64,000 nt of DNA from Lathyrus oleraceus (GCF_024323335.1 NC_066581.1:461053197-461117196), one strand, 5' to 3'; positions 33,608 to 45,766 are shown, counted from the first letter of the stretch. Numbers and translations: made by a program. Notes: generated by a model from the sequence alone, not told the origin.

Positions 33608-35164
33608 CTATGGATCCCTATTAGCTCGGGATGCCGGAAGACGAGAAGTGTACAACTTCTTGATCTCTCTCTCATAGGCAGCCTCCATATCAGCCTTCTC
33701 CTTTGCAAGTTGATCATACTTCCTTTTCCAGAATTTGGAAGACTGAGGAAGCAGAGAAGTCCAAGTGTCGTTCGGATCGTCGATCACTCGGTGCTCGAGA
33801 AATTCAATCATATCATCTTTCTCCTTGAGCTGCTGCAGCAATTCCTCTCTCTCGCGGATCCAGGCACGCGAAAGGTCTTCATCTCTCAACTCCTCTACAC
33901 GTTGGGTAGGGAGGGTTGAAGGCCCAGCCACATCCAACAGTGTAGGTCTCGGATGATCATACGGCATCAGGTAGGTAGCAGCCCTCTGTCTGACCCAAGA
34001 GGTGTAGGGCTCCAAAGCAATGCAGTTCTTTGGACCCAATTCGTTCCTACTCTTTATGCGAATATTGCGCCAAGCGCGGACGAATCTGGCTTTCAGGCCT
34101 TGGGGATCTTTACCCTCCTGAAAGAATACACCTTCTAACAGAATGTTATGGGGTTTATCCTTTAGGGGGAACCCAAGCTGACGACGTGCAAGCGTAGGGT
34201 TGTAGGTGATCCCACCACATGTACCAAGAAGAGGCACATTAGGGAATTCACCACAAGAATTGATGATCTGGACGGTATCATACACGCGATCATACCAGGT
34301 GATATCATCATTGGTGAGAGACATGAGTCTCTGAGACCACCGTAGATATCCCTTGTTCTCCTTGAAAGCAACTGTCTGCGGCAAGTGCGAAATAAACCAC
34401 TTGTACAGCAGGGGTAAACAGCAGACAATGACTCCTCCATTCTTCATATTCCTCAGATGCAAGGAAACATATGCATCACCCAACAAGGTCGGAACTGGAT
34501 TAAGGACTGAAAAGATCCTAATGGCATTCATGTCGACGAACTTGTCAAAGTTGGGAAACAGCACCAATCCATAGATAAGCAATACGAATAGAGCCTCAAA
34601 GGCGTCCTCACTCATGGCCTTCCCATAGAAAGTGGCTTGAGCAATAAGGAACTCGGAAGGAAAACCCTGAATTCCGCCTTTGGTAGTCAGATTAGCTCTA
34701 ATCAGATCTTCATCTATGTGCAACAGACTGGAAATTTCTCGAGCAGATGGAATACTCTCTAAGCCACTGAACGGCACTTGATCCAGAATCGGAATCCCAA
34801 TAAGGTGAGAGTATTCTTCCAAAGTTGGCAACAACTGGAAGTCCGGAAATAAGAAGCAATGATAGAGCGGATCATAGAATTGAGCAAGAGTGCTCATCAA
34901 TCCCTCATCCACTTGAGTAGTCAGCAACGGCAGAAGCTTCCCATATCGAGCCTTGAAACCCAAGGGATCTAATACATACGATGTCAGATTCCTTAACTCT
35001 TTTACATCGGGCTGCTTGAAGCTGTACTTCTTTGTATGCCTTTTTGGTCTTTCCATGTCTGAAAATTTTGCAAATAACCCTTTAAGTTCCTTGAAAATTT
35101 CTTCTTTTTGATGACATGAATGCGGATGAATGCGTGAATGCATGAATGCAACAAACACACTCAA
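33608..35164 (-). CDS. ORF1: Element A ORF1 (Ogre-specific protein, DUF7745/PMD-like)
   Basis: A 518-residue frame upstream of gag. The likely start is ATG at 35056 (MERPKRHTKKYSF), giving 482 residues, because the first 36 residues look like 5' UTR. An extra ORF before gag separates Ogre from other Ty3/gypsy elements. The body (about 50-400) resembles the plant mobile-domain-like family found in transposons (LPTLEEYSHLIGIP, FLIAQATFYGKAMSEDAFEAL, DITWYDRVYD, GTCGGITYNP). The C-terminus (about 420-510) is a charged coiled coil (LQQLKEKDDMIEFLEHRV, KRKYDQLAKEKADMEAAYE). Its function is unknown. It has no stop or frameshift, in keeping with the element's youth. Confidence 0.9.
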   Translation of the reverse strand: MSVFVAFMHSRIHPHSCHQKEEIFKELKGLFAKFSDMERPKRHTKKYSFKQPDVKELRNLTSYVLDPLGFKARYGKLLPLLTTQVDEGLMSTLAQFYDPLYHCFLFPDFQLLPTLEEYSHLIGIPILDQVPFSGLESIPSAREISSLLHIDEDLIRANLTTKGGIQGFPSEFLIAQATFYGKAMSEDAFEALFVLLIYGLVLFPNFDKFVDMNAIRIFSVLNPVPTLLGDAYVSLHLRNMKNGGVIVCCLPLLYKWFISHLPQTVAFKENKGYLRWSQRLMSLTNDDITWYDRVYDTVQIINSCGEFPNVPLLGTCGGITYNPTLARRQLGFPLKDKPHNILLEGVFFQEGKDPQGLKARFVRAWRNIRIKSRNELGPKNCIALEPYTSWVRQRAATYLMPYDHPRPTLLDVAGPSTLPTQRVEELRDEDLSRAWIREREELLQQLKEKDDMIEFLEHRVIDDPNDTWTSLLPQSSKFWKRKYDQLAKEKADMEAAYEREIKKLYTSRLPASRANRDP

Positions 35165-36073
35165 GGATCAAGCAAAGCACACCAAACAAAGGTCGTGGGA
35201 AAGCTCTATGTATCCCTAATATCAATCATCCATTTTGGTGGATTTAGGTTTTCACCTTATCGACACCCAAGTTCCATTGATATTAACGGTACATGAACCG
35301 GTTCAAACATTCCTAATATCAACCAGCCGCTTTGGTGGATTTTAGGTTTTACACCTGATCCGGGATCCATTGATATTAACAATGTGTGAACGACTCAACC
35401 ACGAATCACGGGTTTGTTGAGAGTCACGAGCATGGAGTCTCGGTTAAGAACCACCCAAAGGGAGTGTACTAGGGTTTAAACCTGCCAGACATGTTCTATC
35501 AGAGGTTCCCATAATCATCGTTCCATCTTTCGAATATTATCGGAGGAACGAATACTCGTATTCCAAGAATATTCTCAAGAGAAACTCTTATGAGTGTAGT
35601 ATCGCGTAACAATCGTATCAGAACTGACATCTGAACGACCTCCGCACTACGGTCCTAAAAATAGGCCAAGATGGGTTTGGTAAACTAAGGTCCTTGGCTT
35701 CTGCGGCACATGATTGAAAGAATAATGTCTAACCACAAATAACTTGTGTGACATTATTAGTTCAACATGACCTCCACCAAGTGAATGGACTCGCAAGTCA
35801 ACTGGCTAAGGACTACTCCACACCAGTCGACAAGACTATGCCATTCTCCTATCCTAGAGAGCACTCGAGTTCGGGTATAGAACTCATCTCACAGATCACC
35901 AAAGCAAACAGCAAATGTATATCAAGCAATTCACACATCACAATCAATACAGTTATCCCAAATTGTACAAAAATATGTCAGATAAAGAATAATAATATAT
36001 ATCACAACAAGGGTGAAAAGTAGGCAATACCAACCAGGGATGAAGCATATCCCCAGCAGAGTCGCCACTTTTC
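35165..36073 (-). other. Element A 5' UTR and primer binding site region
   Basis: About 0.9 kb between the 5' LTR and ORF1. It contains a doubled segment: CCTAATATCAA...TTTGGTGGATTTAGGTTTT...CCATTGATATTAAC starts at 35214 and again at about 35312 (98-bp spacing). Next to the LTR lies the primer site. No coding sequence is supported. Confidence 0.75.
36051..36067 (-). other. Primer binding site of element A
   Basis: On the minus strand TGGCGACTCTGCTGGGG lies 6 bases inside the 5' LTR. A primer tRNA ending in the complement plus CCA would fit; Ogre elements are reported to use an arginine tRNA. The tRNA identity is inferred from family knowledge; the TGG start and position are seen. Confidence 0.7.
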
Positions 36074-39000
36074 TGTAGCGGTGTATTCGTCGCTATATGA
36101 TCTATCAGTTAAATCATAAGCTAAGAGATACATTCAATTTCGAGTCGCCACCGCACTTTTATTTATCCAAAGGATTGGCTAAAAAGCGAACAAAAGCCTA
36201 AGAAGTTTTACACGTAGAAAACTAATAAAAAGATCAGAGAGTCTGGGTAAGGGGTAAATTACGCAATGGGAAGGTGTTAGGCACCCACTACGTCCTAGGT
36301 ACTCCTAGGGAGCCCTTTTCACACTTGTTGTAAAAGGTTATTATTCGTTATGACAAAAATATTGTGCAAACATGATTGAGATGATGAGAAAAGAATATAC
36401 AATTTTTATTATTATTGGGTTATTGGGTTCGAACGGATGAACCCGTTGCCTACGTACCTTCCATCAAAGGTAAGGATCAGAACGCCGTAGTTCGGCTAAA
36501 AGATTTCCAAAAGTGGGTTAGGTTCAATTTTAAACACAAACCCTAGATCTTACGTTATCCACGGGAGAAAACTCAACCTTATATCAACAACAACGTCCAC
36601 CATGTGAGAAAAGCTTCAACTTGCCAGAGAGGGGTTAACCCTATAATAGGCAAGGAAGGCTTACAATTCAATCACTAAAGACAGAAGGTGAGATTAACAT
36701 CAACCACTAAGATAAATCAAACCTATAGCTCATGTATGAAAAGATTAATGGACAAAGCCAAAACAAGTGAATGAGTGGAGTTACTGATTATGATTAGGAA
36801 AATGGAGTCAAAGTATGATTAAGATCAATTCAAATAAGTATTATGAAATGAAGTTTGAAAAAGGTCAAGGACTTGAGTCCAGGTTTTTAGTTAGAAAAAA
36901 CATGAAGATGTTTGCACAACACTTATGTCAATTTTGAAAAGGTATAGTGTGAAAAGTCTAGGACATAATGAATGATGAATGGATGAAGGATGGATAGTAA
37001 AACTTCTTAGAAAGTTCACTTCTTGAAATCATATGACAGATGATTCAAGTGTGTCCTTTGGAATGGCAATTAATAATAATAAACAAGCAAAGCAAGTAAA
37101 AGCGGATATCGGATGCCAATCAATGGTCTTATACCAATCTCCTAAAACAAAATGGGATATCAGAAGCCACTCAATGGACTTACACCGATCTCCACAGGCA
37201 AAGAAATAAAAGCGGATACCGGATACCAATAGATGGATTTACACCAGTCTCCTAAAACAGAACAGGATATCAGATGCCACTCAATGGACTTACACCGATC
37301 TCCTCAAAAGAAAAGAACAAAGATGAAATATGGAAGTCAGCTGCCAATCTATCTGGACTTAGGTTAACTCCACAGTATGCTCACAGGAAATCCAATGCCA
37401 CATCACAGGGGCTTACAATGGATCCTCACATACAAGAACAAAAGAAACAATATGATCACAGGAATGCAAATGCCAACTTACAGGGACTTATAATTGCAAC
37501 CTCTCACACAAACAGATAAACAAACTATGATCACAGGAAAGCAGATGCCAACTTACAGGGACTTATAACTGCAACCTCACATACCAACCAAACAGATCAA
37601 ATTATGATCACAGGATAACAGATGCCAACTTACAGGGACTTATAACTGTATCCTCACATACACACAGATAAACAGAAGACATGAGTGACCAATGAGGTCT
37701 TACACTCTATCCTTCCATATCACAGGAGCAAATGCCAAAGCAATGGACTTACAATTGTCCTCAATGGGCAAACAACAATGATAGCATCACAAAACAGATG
37801 AGATGATCATGCATTAATGGCAATTGATGATGATGATAAATGCATAGCATACAGGCAAACAAGTGCACATGGAGCAATCAATCAATCAATGAATATCAGA
37901 CAGCACACTCTATAGCCAAACAATGGGGGGCTCACACAAGAGGGTTTGACTTTAACAGTCCACTGTAATAGGTAAAGGTCGCTCTTAACCTGGCCATTGA
38001 GGGGCTCAGGTGAAGCAGATGAAAAGGAGATGAGGGGTGTGCCTCATTGCTTCTATCTCAAATCAGAGAGAGCATGAAAGAAAGTGTGGGAGTTCAGAAA
38101 GTAGGAACTCTCTCCACATTATTGACTCGATTAGATCTTGGGTATTTATCTCATTGCTTCGACCAGGTACTGGGAGCAAAGAGAGGACACACTGAATAGT
38201 GGGGGATAGATTACTTATCCCTACCTTCCACCAATTGCCTTACTTGAAGGACTTTTCCTGCTTAGGACAAATATAAACAAACACAGGCATTGCCTCTTAA
38301 GGAGGACTTCAGACAGTTTGCCCGGTCAAATAACAGACCGGGTCTCCAGACTACATGAAGAAGAAGTAATTATACCTCAAAGCAAATGCTAAAAAGCAAA
38401 GCAAGCAATCAAGTTCAAAGAACTTAGGCAACTAAAGTACCTGCAAAAGTCAAACTTATTAGCAAACAAGTCAACAGTCAAAATCAAAAGGAAATAACCC
38501 AAATAGTCAACCAACAGAGGGACCAATTGTGCAAGGCATAAAGACTCAAGCATATGAGTCACCTACAAAACAAATGTTAGCACAATATAAACAATTCAAA
38601 TCAAGCACATTAAAATGATCCTCAAGGCATTGATGCTTAACCTGAAACAGATGAACTCAACATAAGCTTAGAAGACCCCTAGGACTAGCCTAGGGTCAAA
38701 GATGAAAGAAAAAGGTCAAGGCAGCAAGCAATATTCAATCAAAGTCAAATGCAATCATGTAGGAAAGTAAACACAATTGGATTCAAACTTATATCATGCA
38801 TCAAAGTCATTTCATATGCAAAAGAATGTAAAGCATAGCAAAGGAAGCATGCAAAAGTCAACAGCAAAGACTTCATTCAAAAGTCAGCTCAAACATTCTC
38901 AAAAATTATGAAATAAATCATACTCAATCCTAACATCTAACATGGTATACATGCAAAATTTCATGGCATTTGGATGAGAGGAAGGCAGTCAATGAAATTC

Positions 39001-42000
39001 ATGAAGTCAAACCAAATTCAAGTAAGCATGGTGAAAGTCAACAAGCATAGGTCAACTTCAAAAAATCATATCAATTTGGAAACAGAAGATAAATGAATGA
39101 GATTAACACCATTGCAAAGCTTGAGATGTCTAATTATCACATATAAAATTTCATGATCATACAATAAGATTTGAGAATTTCACAAAAGATTTGGCAATGT
39201 GTAGCACAAAAAGTCAACAAATGACCACATATGAAAGAAAATTCTCAATCAAATGGAAAACAGCATGATTAATTCCAAGAAAATTCATACATCAATTAGA
39301 CATACAAGGGATCATTCATGCAAAAATTCAAGTGATTTGGATAAGGGAAAGCATGTGAACAAAAATCATACATTTGCATATCATTGGTGTGACACAAATT
39401 GTCACACCCTAATTCAAAAATTCATATCTATCAAACCACAAATGAGAAATCCACAAACTTTATATGGAAATGAAGATCAATGTGTCTAGTTTCACCACAA
39501 AAAATTTCAAGCTCATTGGATATGTCATGAGTATTTCACAAAGAGAATGGCACAAGGTATCAATCATTCACACATGTTGAGAAAATAATTTATCATTTAA
39601 AATCCAGGACATGAAAAATTAATTAAAATTCACAATTAAATATTAGACTCATTTGTGAACATGTGGAAAAAATTTCATAATTTTTGGATTAAAATTGGAG
39701 GAGAAATAAATTGTGGAACTTGATGAAATAATTGGATGAAATGTGAACAAAATGCATGGTCAAACAAGGTCAATAATGGCAGAGTTGTAATTCTGGACTC
39801 ATTAATCAAAACTACTGCGTTTTGGCAAGGCAAAACGAAATGTTCTGATTGGCTCCCAGCCAATAGAACAGTAACCAACCAATCCATTTGAATTTTCTGA
39901 ATTTGGAAAAAAAAAACCTAAGGTTTCTAACAGCATGGCTCATGTATTCAAACTTCAAACAAGTTCAGTCAACATCCAAACAAAGTTATGAACAACAAAT
40001 GTAATATAACACACATGCTCATGGGAAATCCTGCACGGCTTAAGGTTTCAAAAAAAAGCAGCCTATGTTCATCATACATGTAATCATCAAACCAAGTTCA
40101 TCCTCATCATGCTTCATCATACACACAGCAAGGCATAGCATCATGTTCATTATATCAAATAGAACTAACAACAGCAACAACATGGATTTAAAATTGCAGC
40201 ATGGTTTTCATGGTGATGCTCACACGGCCAACAAACAACAGCATGTAATACATAACATATGGCTTTCCATGGGCAGCCTTAGGGTTTTCTGTCAAAAACA
40301 GCAGCAGGGCATGCTCCAACTTCAAGACAATCATTCAAATACCAACAGATCAAGCAGCAAGGCATTCACAGCTTTCAACACAAATCACATGGTTTTTTCT
40401 GAGCAAGTTCATGAGGTTCTAAAGTAGCAGTATATGTTCACCATTATCATAACACAACTCGAGTAAGCAATCACAACAGCAGGGTATAGAAATGCAACAG
40501 CAACATGGTTCATCAACATGCCAAAATTCGAGCAAAACACACAATGGCAAGGCAAGCAGCATGATACCATCATCATTCAAACAGCAGACCAAACAACAGC
40601 ATAGTATTGGTTTTAAAACAACAGCAACAACCATCATTATCATGTGCTTATCATGTTTAAAAAAAATCATCAAACAAGCAAAAACACAACAGCAACATGG
40701 TTTTAGCAAGCAACCAACACATCAAGGGTAGGAGTTATGGAAAATATGAGGGCTCATGAACAGCAGGGCATAACAGCATGGTTAGCAGCAAGGTATAGCA
40801 CAGTAGGTTCATGCAATGTCCAAAACAGCCAAAAAAACCAAATACAACAAATACAATTCATGTGGTTTTTTTCCTGGGCAGGTTCGAGGGTTTATGACAG
40901 TATGTGTTCATGCTCTATCATTCAACAATGTTCATAAAAAACAACAGCACATAGCAGCAACAACTCATGTTCATCATATAGTCAAAACAAGCTCATCCTC
41001 AACATGCATTCTCAAACAAAATTCAAGAGGCATGGCAGCATATGTTTGTCAGCATCATATCAAACAAAACAAAAGTACACGACAGCATATAAACAGCATT
41101 AGGGTTTGGCAGCATGGTTTGACAGTATGGCTCATGCAATTAAAACAGACAACAGCAGCAGTATTCATCATTGTCATGTAATTATCATAACCAAAAACAA
41201 GCAACCAGCAATAGTCATGATCATCATCGAACCAAACAAAACAACAGCAATGTAGCATAGCATAACAGCATTCATCATTATCATGTTATCCAACAAAACA
41301 AACAACAGCCAATGTTCATGCAGCACTTGCAACATAGCAACAACCAATGCATCAAAATTCTGGGCAGTGGCTAGGGTTTATGAACTCAACAGCATGCATT
41401 CAAACTCATGTATCATTAACCAACCACGAAACACAATCACTCATGAGAAAAACTGGGCAGGAATATGTTTATGAACAGGGCAGCATACATTCATACATGG
41501 AAAAACAAATTGCCCAGAAACATGAATTAACCAAACCAATCGAACCTACACACAAAAAGCATGACATATCCATCAAACATTACCACTAAAACACCACAGT
41601 ATTCAGGAATCGAATAAGAACAACTTCATGCACAAAAATACAAATCCGGATTTCTCCCTCATAACATCATCATTTCAGGTAAAACAAATTGTAGTGTACT
41701 CAGCATGATAGGACCTACCAAAAACATGATACAGTTTGGAGAAAGAAGAGGATCGAAAACTAACTTGTTTTTGAAGAAAAGCTGGAAATAGTGATGGATT
41801 GATGGATATAGCTCGAAACAGATAGTCACACAGCTTCCAAAGGTCGAATGCTTACAGGAATTTAGCTCAAGAATGCACAGCTTGGTCCAGCTCGAGATCT
41901 GCCATTAACAGTGCTCTTGAAGAAGCAGTTATGGAATGGTGGTCACAGGTGGGGTTCGAAGCTTGAAAGGGACTCAAGATGATGTCCAGATGGTGGAGCT

Positions 42001-43442
42001 ATGAAGAAAACTCGAGGTCCTTTGAAGTTTTTGTGCAGAAAATGCTCTGGTGCAAAAATGCAAGAGTAAAGGAAATGAGAGTATTTTGTTGGCTGCTGTC
42101 AATTCCTAGGGTTGCAAATGGCAGAAAAATGCCCTTATATGTGCTGTTCAGGCTTGGTTTAAGGGATGCTTAATCCTACTTATGTTAAAACAACCAAATG
42201 CACATTTTGCTAATTGTGGAACAAGTGAAGGATGGAGGGTGTGTGCTGCTGCGAATTGGGCCTCAAATAGGCTGTACAGACTTATGCAAAATGCTGCTTG
42301 TGGTTGTACATGTACTGCTGTACTGGTTTTGCTCTTTGAAGCCAATTGCCAATTTTGTCCATTTTGCATTTTGATTCAAAATGATGGGAAAATGGTGGTG
42401 TGATGATGGTTTATGGCTTGAGGCAAGTTTCAAATATGGTTTAAAGCATTTCCCAATTGACCAAATCAAGAAAAAGTCAAAAACTCAAAAAGTCAAAGTT
42501 TGGTCAAACTTTGAATTTAAATGCAAAAGGTCCAAAAATGCCATTTTGAATGGTAAGGTTTTAGGTCATGAAATTTATATTTTTGGAAAGAGGATGAAAA
42601 ATGTGGTTTGTAGGAAAAAACCCCACCAAATTTGGCCTTATGGTTTGAGAGTTATGGCTTGTTGAAGTTCAAAAATTGGTGAAAATGATTTGATCATATC
42701 TTGACAACCACACATGGGATTTGAGAGTTCTTGGACTTTTTGAAAATGGGAAGACAAGATCTTCAACTTTCATGTTGGGCAAAAATTCATTTGGAGCTTG
42801 TATCATGATGTAAGTTTAAGATCAAGAAGTTTCCATTTTTGGCAGTTGAAATTACAGGTCCACTTTCTATTTCTGGAAAATTTTCTGATTGACTTGATTT
42901 TCTTCCATGATGAGGTTTGACATGATATATGAGGCTTATACAAGCATGAATGAACTCCTTCAAATCAATTTTATCCATCAAACCCTTGATTAAATCAACA
43001 GTTGACCAAGTTTGACTTTTCTAGGGTTTTGGACTGATTGAACTTCTTCTGATGATTTCAAAACCCTAATTCCTTGAGAACTTGACTTCAAATGATGTCT
43101 CAAGTTGTATGAACCTTTGATTAATGATCATGGTGCCCAAATTCTGCAAGAATGGCCATCATCCATTGCTTTGACTAACTGTTGACCATCTTTGACCTAA
43201 TTGTTGATGATCACTTCAACTGCAAGCAACAAGGTTAGACTGACAATATTTTTGTACTTTTTGAATGATAAACATATGAAAGCAAAGATATACAAATGCA
43301 AAGTATGCTTGGTGATCAAGAAACAAACCTACAAGGCAATCTACCCACTAGGAGGGGACAAAGGCATGCAATGATCCTTGAGGTTATGATATAAATGATA
43401 TGGGCCATGAGGGATCTTAGGGCCCAAAATTGGGGTCTTACA
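36074..43442 (-). repeat. 5' LTR of element A (7369 bp)
   Basis: Nearly identical copy of 14209-21578, one base shorter. As the right-hand LTR of a minus-strand element it is the promoter-bearing 5' LTR; the candidate TATA box is at about 42132-42141. If that box is right, R plus U5 is about 6 kb, giving an exceptionally long leader. It holds the same internal arrays as the other LTR (about 37102-37319, 37375-37679 and 40044-41584). Confidence 0.97.
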
Positions 43443-43447
43443 GTAGC
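43443..43447. repeat. Target-site duplication of element A, right copy (GTAGC)
   Basis: Second copy of the 5-bp duplication found at 14204-14208. Confidence 0.97.
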
Positions 43448-43677
43448 CAAGGCAAGAAAGAAGCTTTGGAAGTTCTTATTAGGAGCCTGGGGAAGTTCTT
43501 ATTAGGAGCCTGGAAAAGGAAGAAATGGAGAAGGCTGATGAGACAAAAGAGTCAGATGCCAATACCTCAAGTGAGAGGTCAATTGCTCAATCTAGTGGCA
43601 GCTCTGAAAGCCTTGAAGGCTCTGAAGGTGAAGGTGATACTTCTTCCTCTGATTATTGGTTCCCCCTTTTGTGTTGA
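43448..43677 (+). pseudogene. Element F env-like ORF, 3' tail
   Basis: Continues the env-like frame cut at 14208. After about seven codons a perfect 23-bp tandem duplication (43468-43490 and 43491-43513) shifts the frame. Beyond it the frame beginning at about 43510 reads an acidic, serine-rich tail (EKADETKES, SSGSSESLEGSEGEGD) that stops at TGA 43675-43677. The acidic tail resembles the N-terminal region in composition. The duplication would prevent normal termination even without Ogre A. Confidence 0.75.
43468..43513 (+). repeat. Perfect 23-bp tandem duplication in F env-like ORF
   Basis: GGAAGTTCTTATTAGGAGCC plus TGG occurs twice head to tail. The length is not a multiple of three. Confidence 0.97.
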
Positions 43678-44533
43678 AGACTGGTATGCTGTGGTGAAGT
43701 GTGTGAGGTGTGCTGTGAAGACTGTGTGGTTGTTGTGGCTGATGTTTTAGAAGCTATTCTGGTGCTGATGTCTGGATGCTGAAGTTTTATTATTGTTTTT
43801 TGTTTAATTGTGTAATTTGTGGCAGTCCTTATTGATGCCTTTTTTTGTAATATTTTGGGCTCTTAATGAGTTCCATAGATTTGTTCATTATCTCAGCGAT
43901 CACAATTGTGTATAATGGTGGTATGTATCTCCTGAACAATTATGTTTTAACATTTTTAATGTTATGACATCTGTGTTGACATTCTCTGCTAGGCTAATTG
44001 ACATTTATTTTGTCTAATTGGTCACCTTTGGTCAATTTTGACTAAAAAGGGGGAGAAGTGTTTATGTGGAGCTGGAGCTGTGAGGAGATGTATGTGGCTG
44101 GACAGAAGGACAACTATTATTGAAGGAAGTGCACAGGTGTTAAAACAGAATGTTGTTCTGTTTACAGATGTCAAAGGGGATGTCTGATGTCGTGCACATG
44201 TGTTGATGTTGAAGCAGATGTCAGAATGACATTCTGGCTGGTACAGGTGCTGTGGTTACAGTAGCTGTTATTTTCATGGAGATGAATGCACAAATTTAGG
44301 GGGAGAAGTAGTACCCTTGTGCATTTGTGTGTCTTACTAGTTGCATCCATAACTAGTAATTCTGTTTCTGTTGCACAAGTTTAGGGGGAGGAGAAGTACC
44401 CTTGTGCATGTGTGTAGTACTAGTAGCTATAGCTAGTAATTATGTTGCTTCTGCTGCTGTTTAAACTGTTGTTTAACTGCTGATAGTTTTCTTGTGAACA
44501 AAAAGGACAAATATATGTTTTAGCCAAAATTTT
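43678..44533 (+). other. Element F 3' untranslated region
   Basis: Non-coding, with several polypurine-like AGGGGGAGAAG segments (about 44046, 44297 and 44382) before the final tract. An imperfect duplication of about 84 bp spans about 44288-44450, each unit with TTTAGGGGGAG, TACCCTTGTGCAT and CTAGTAATT. No ORF of note. Confidence 0.8.
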
Positions 44534-44547
44534 CCAAAGGGGGAATT
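44534..44547 (+). other. Polypurine tract of element F
   Basis: CCAAAGGGGGAATT ends just before the TG of the 3' LTR at 44548, as expected for the plus-strand primer of a copia element. Confidence 0.85.
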
Positions 44548-45766
44548 TGTTGGTTCTAAGTGTTGGCAGCAATTTTGGTAAAACAAAGAGTGTTCACAAG
44601 ATGTTATGTGTGATGTCTTAACATGATATATCCTATGTACCTGCTGGAGCTTAAGAAACATAATCATGCAGGATTCTTTCAGAATGTCATACACAAGGTC
44701 ATGGCATCTGATATGTGTGTACCTACTGGAGTTTAAATGAAAGACATGATCATGCAGGATTGTTTCAAGATGTCATACACAAGGTCATGGCATCTGATAT
44801 GGTTGTGCCTGCTGGAAGTTATAAATGGAATTATGGAATTATGCAGGATTGTTCCAGGATGTAAGACCCGATGTCATGACATCCTGTACACAGAATATTC
44901 AGTGTGAATGTCTAGTGTTTTGTGATTGCACAATTAATGGCAATCTATGTATGATTGAAGATCTGATTTGCAGGCACATTCAATCATTAATTACAACCTG
45001 ATTTTCTTATTTTCCAAAGAGATCTAACCAGCTGTCATAAGAAGATTTGATTGGAAAATAGATTTAGGGTTTTCAAGATGTCCAAGCCCAGCTGAAAGCT
45101 TATATAAAAAGGGACTTAGAAAACCTGTTTTACAACACAACCAATATTGAGCGAAATATAGAGAGAGAGCTAGGGTTTGTGTGTGTTTAGTCATAAGACT
45201 TGTAAGCCATTCAAGTCATCCATTGATGATTGAATTGGTCTGACTTTTGGTTGTAATTTGTCACTCTAAAGCTGTTAAGCAAGAGTGTGTGTCTACTTGA
45301 TCAAAGTTGTGAAGCAAGATCAAGTGTGTGTCTTCTTGATCAAAGTTGTGAAGCAAGATCAAGAGTGTGTCTTCTTGATTGAAACTGTGAAGTAAAATCA
45401 AGAGTGTGTTATTGAAAAGTGTTTTCTTTTCTCAAGGGATTGTTGTTTAAAATCACAGGTGTGATTGTAGGGAAGTGAGTGGGTTCTCATATCTAAGAGT
45501 GCTTAGGTAGAAATTGCACGGGTAGAGATTAGGTGAGAAAGACTGTAACTTGTTGAAGTGTATGGAGAGTCTTTGAACTGATTCTATTTTAGTGAATTTC
45601 CTTCCTGGCTTGGTAGCCCCCAGATGTAGGTGAGTTGGACCGATCTGGGTTAACAATTGCTTGTGTATCTTGCATTACTATTCTCTATCTTTATTCTGTT
45701 TGCATTACTCAGATATTAGTGTCGTGACAGTACCTTCGACATATCATATATGATACAAGAATTTCA
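44548..45766 (+). repeat. 3' LTR of element F (1219 bp)
   Basis: Same length as the 5' LTR. Counting by eye I find about 40 single-base differences. It retains TATATAAAAA at 45101-45110 and the tandem TCTTGATCAAAGTTGTGAAG copies at about 45290-45410. It ends ATACAAGAATTTCA. Confidence 0.95.

Larger units (their letters stand above)
14209..43442 (-). mobile_element. Element A: complete, very young Ogre-type Ty3/gypsy retrotransposon (29.2 kb)
   Basis: LTRs of 7370 bp (14209-21578) and 7369 bp (36074-43442) flanked by GTAGC duplications define the element. It is transcribed on the minus strand: 5' LTR on the right, primer site, 5' UTR, ORF1, gag-protease, intron-like gap, pol, long 3' UTR, polypurine tract, 3' LTR on the left. 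ORF1 before gag, the gap between protease and RT, and two RNase H domains are hallmarks of Ogre in the Tat clade. Pol and ORF1 are intact, and gag-protease has one in-frame TAA. By eye the LTRs differ at about eight substitutions and one single-base indel. At 29.2 kb it is at the large end of the family. Confidence 0.97.
8326..45766 (+). mobile_element. Element F: SIRE/Maximus-type Ty1/copia element, internally deleted and split by A
   Basis: Two direct 1219-bp LTRs (8326-9544 and 44548-45766) bounded by ACTTG duplications define the element. Its own sequence is 8326-14208 plus 43448-45766; the rest is Ogre A. Order: LTR, initiator-methionine-tRNA primer site, gag with zinc knuckles, copia protease, remnants of integrase N-terminus and RNase H, an env-like ORF, polypurine tract, LTR. 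The methionine primer site, the order of domains, the long gag with coiled coils and the env-like ORF after pol fit the SIRE/Maximus lineage. Most of integrase and all of reverse transcriptase are absent, so it cannot transpose autonomously. About 40 differences between its LTRs suggest an insertion of intermediate age. Confidence 0.93.
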
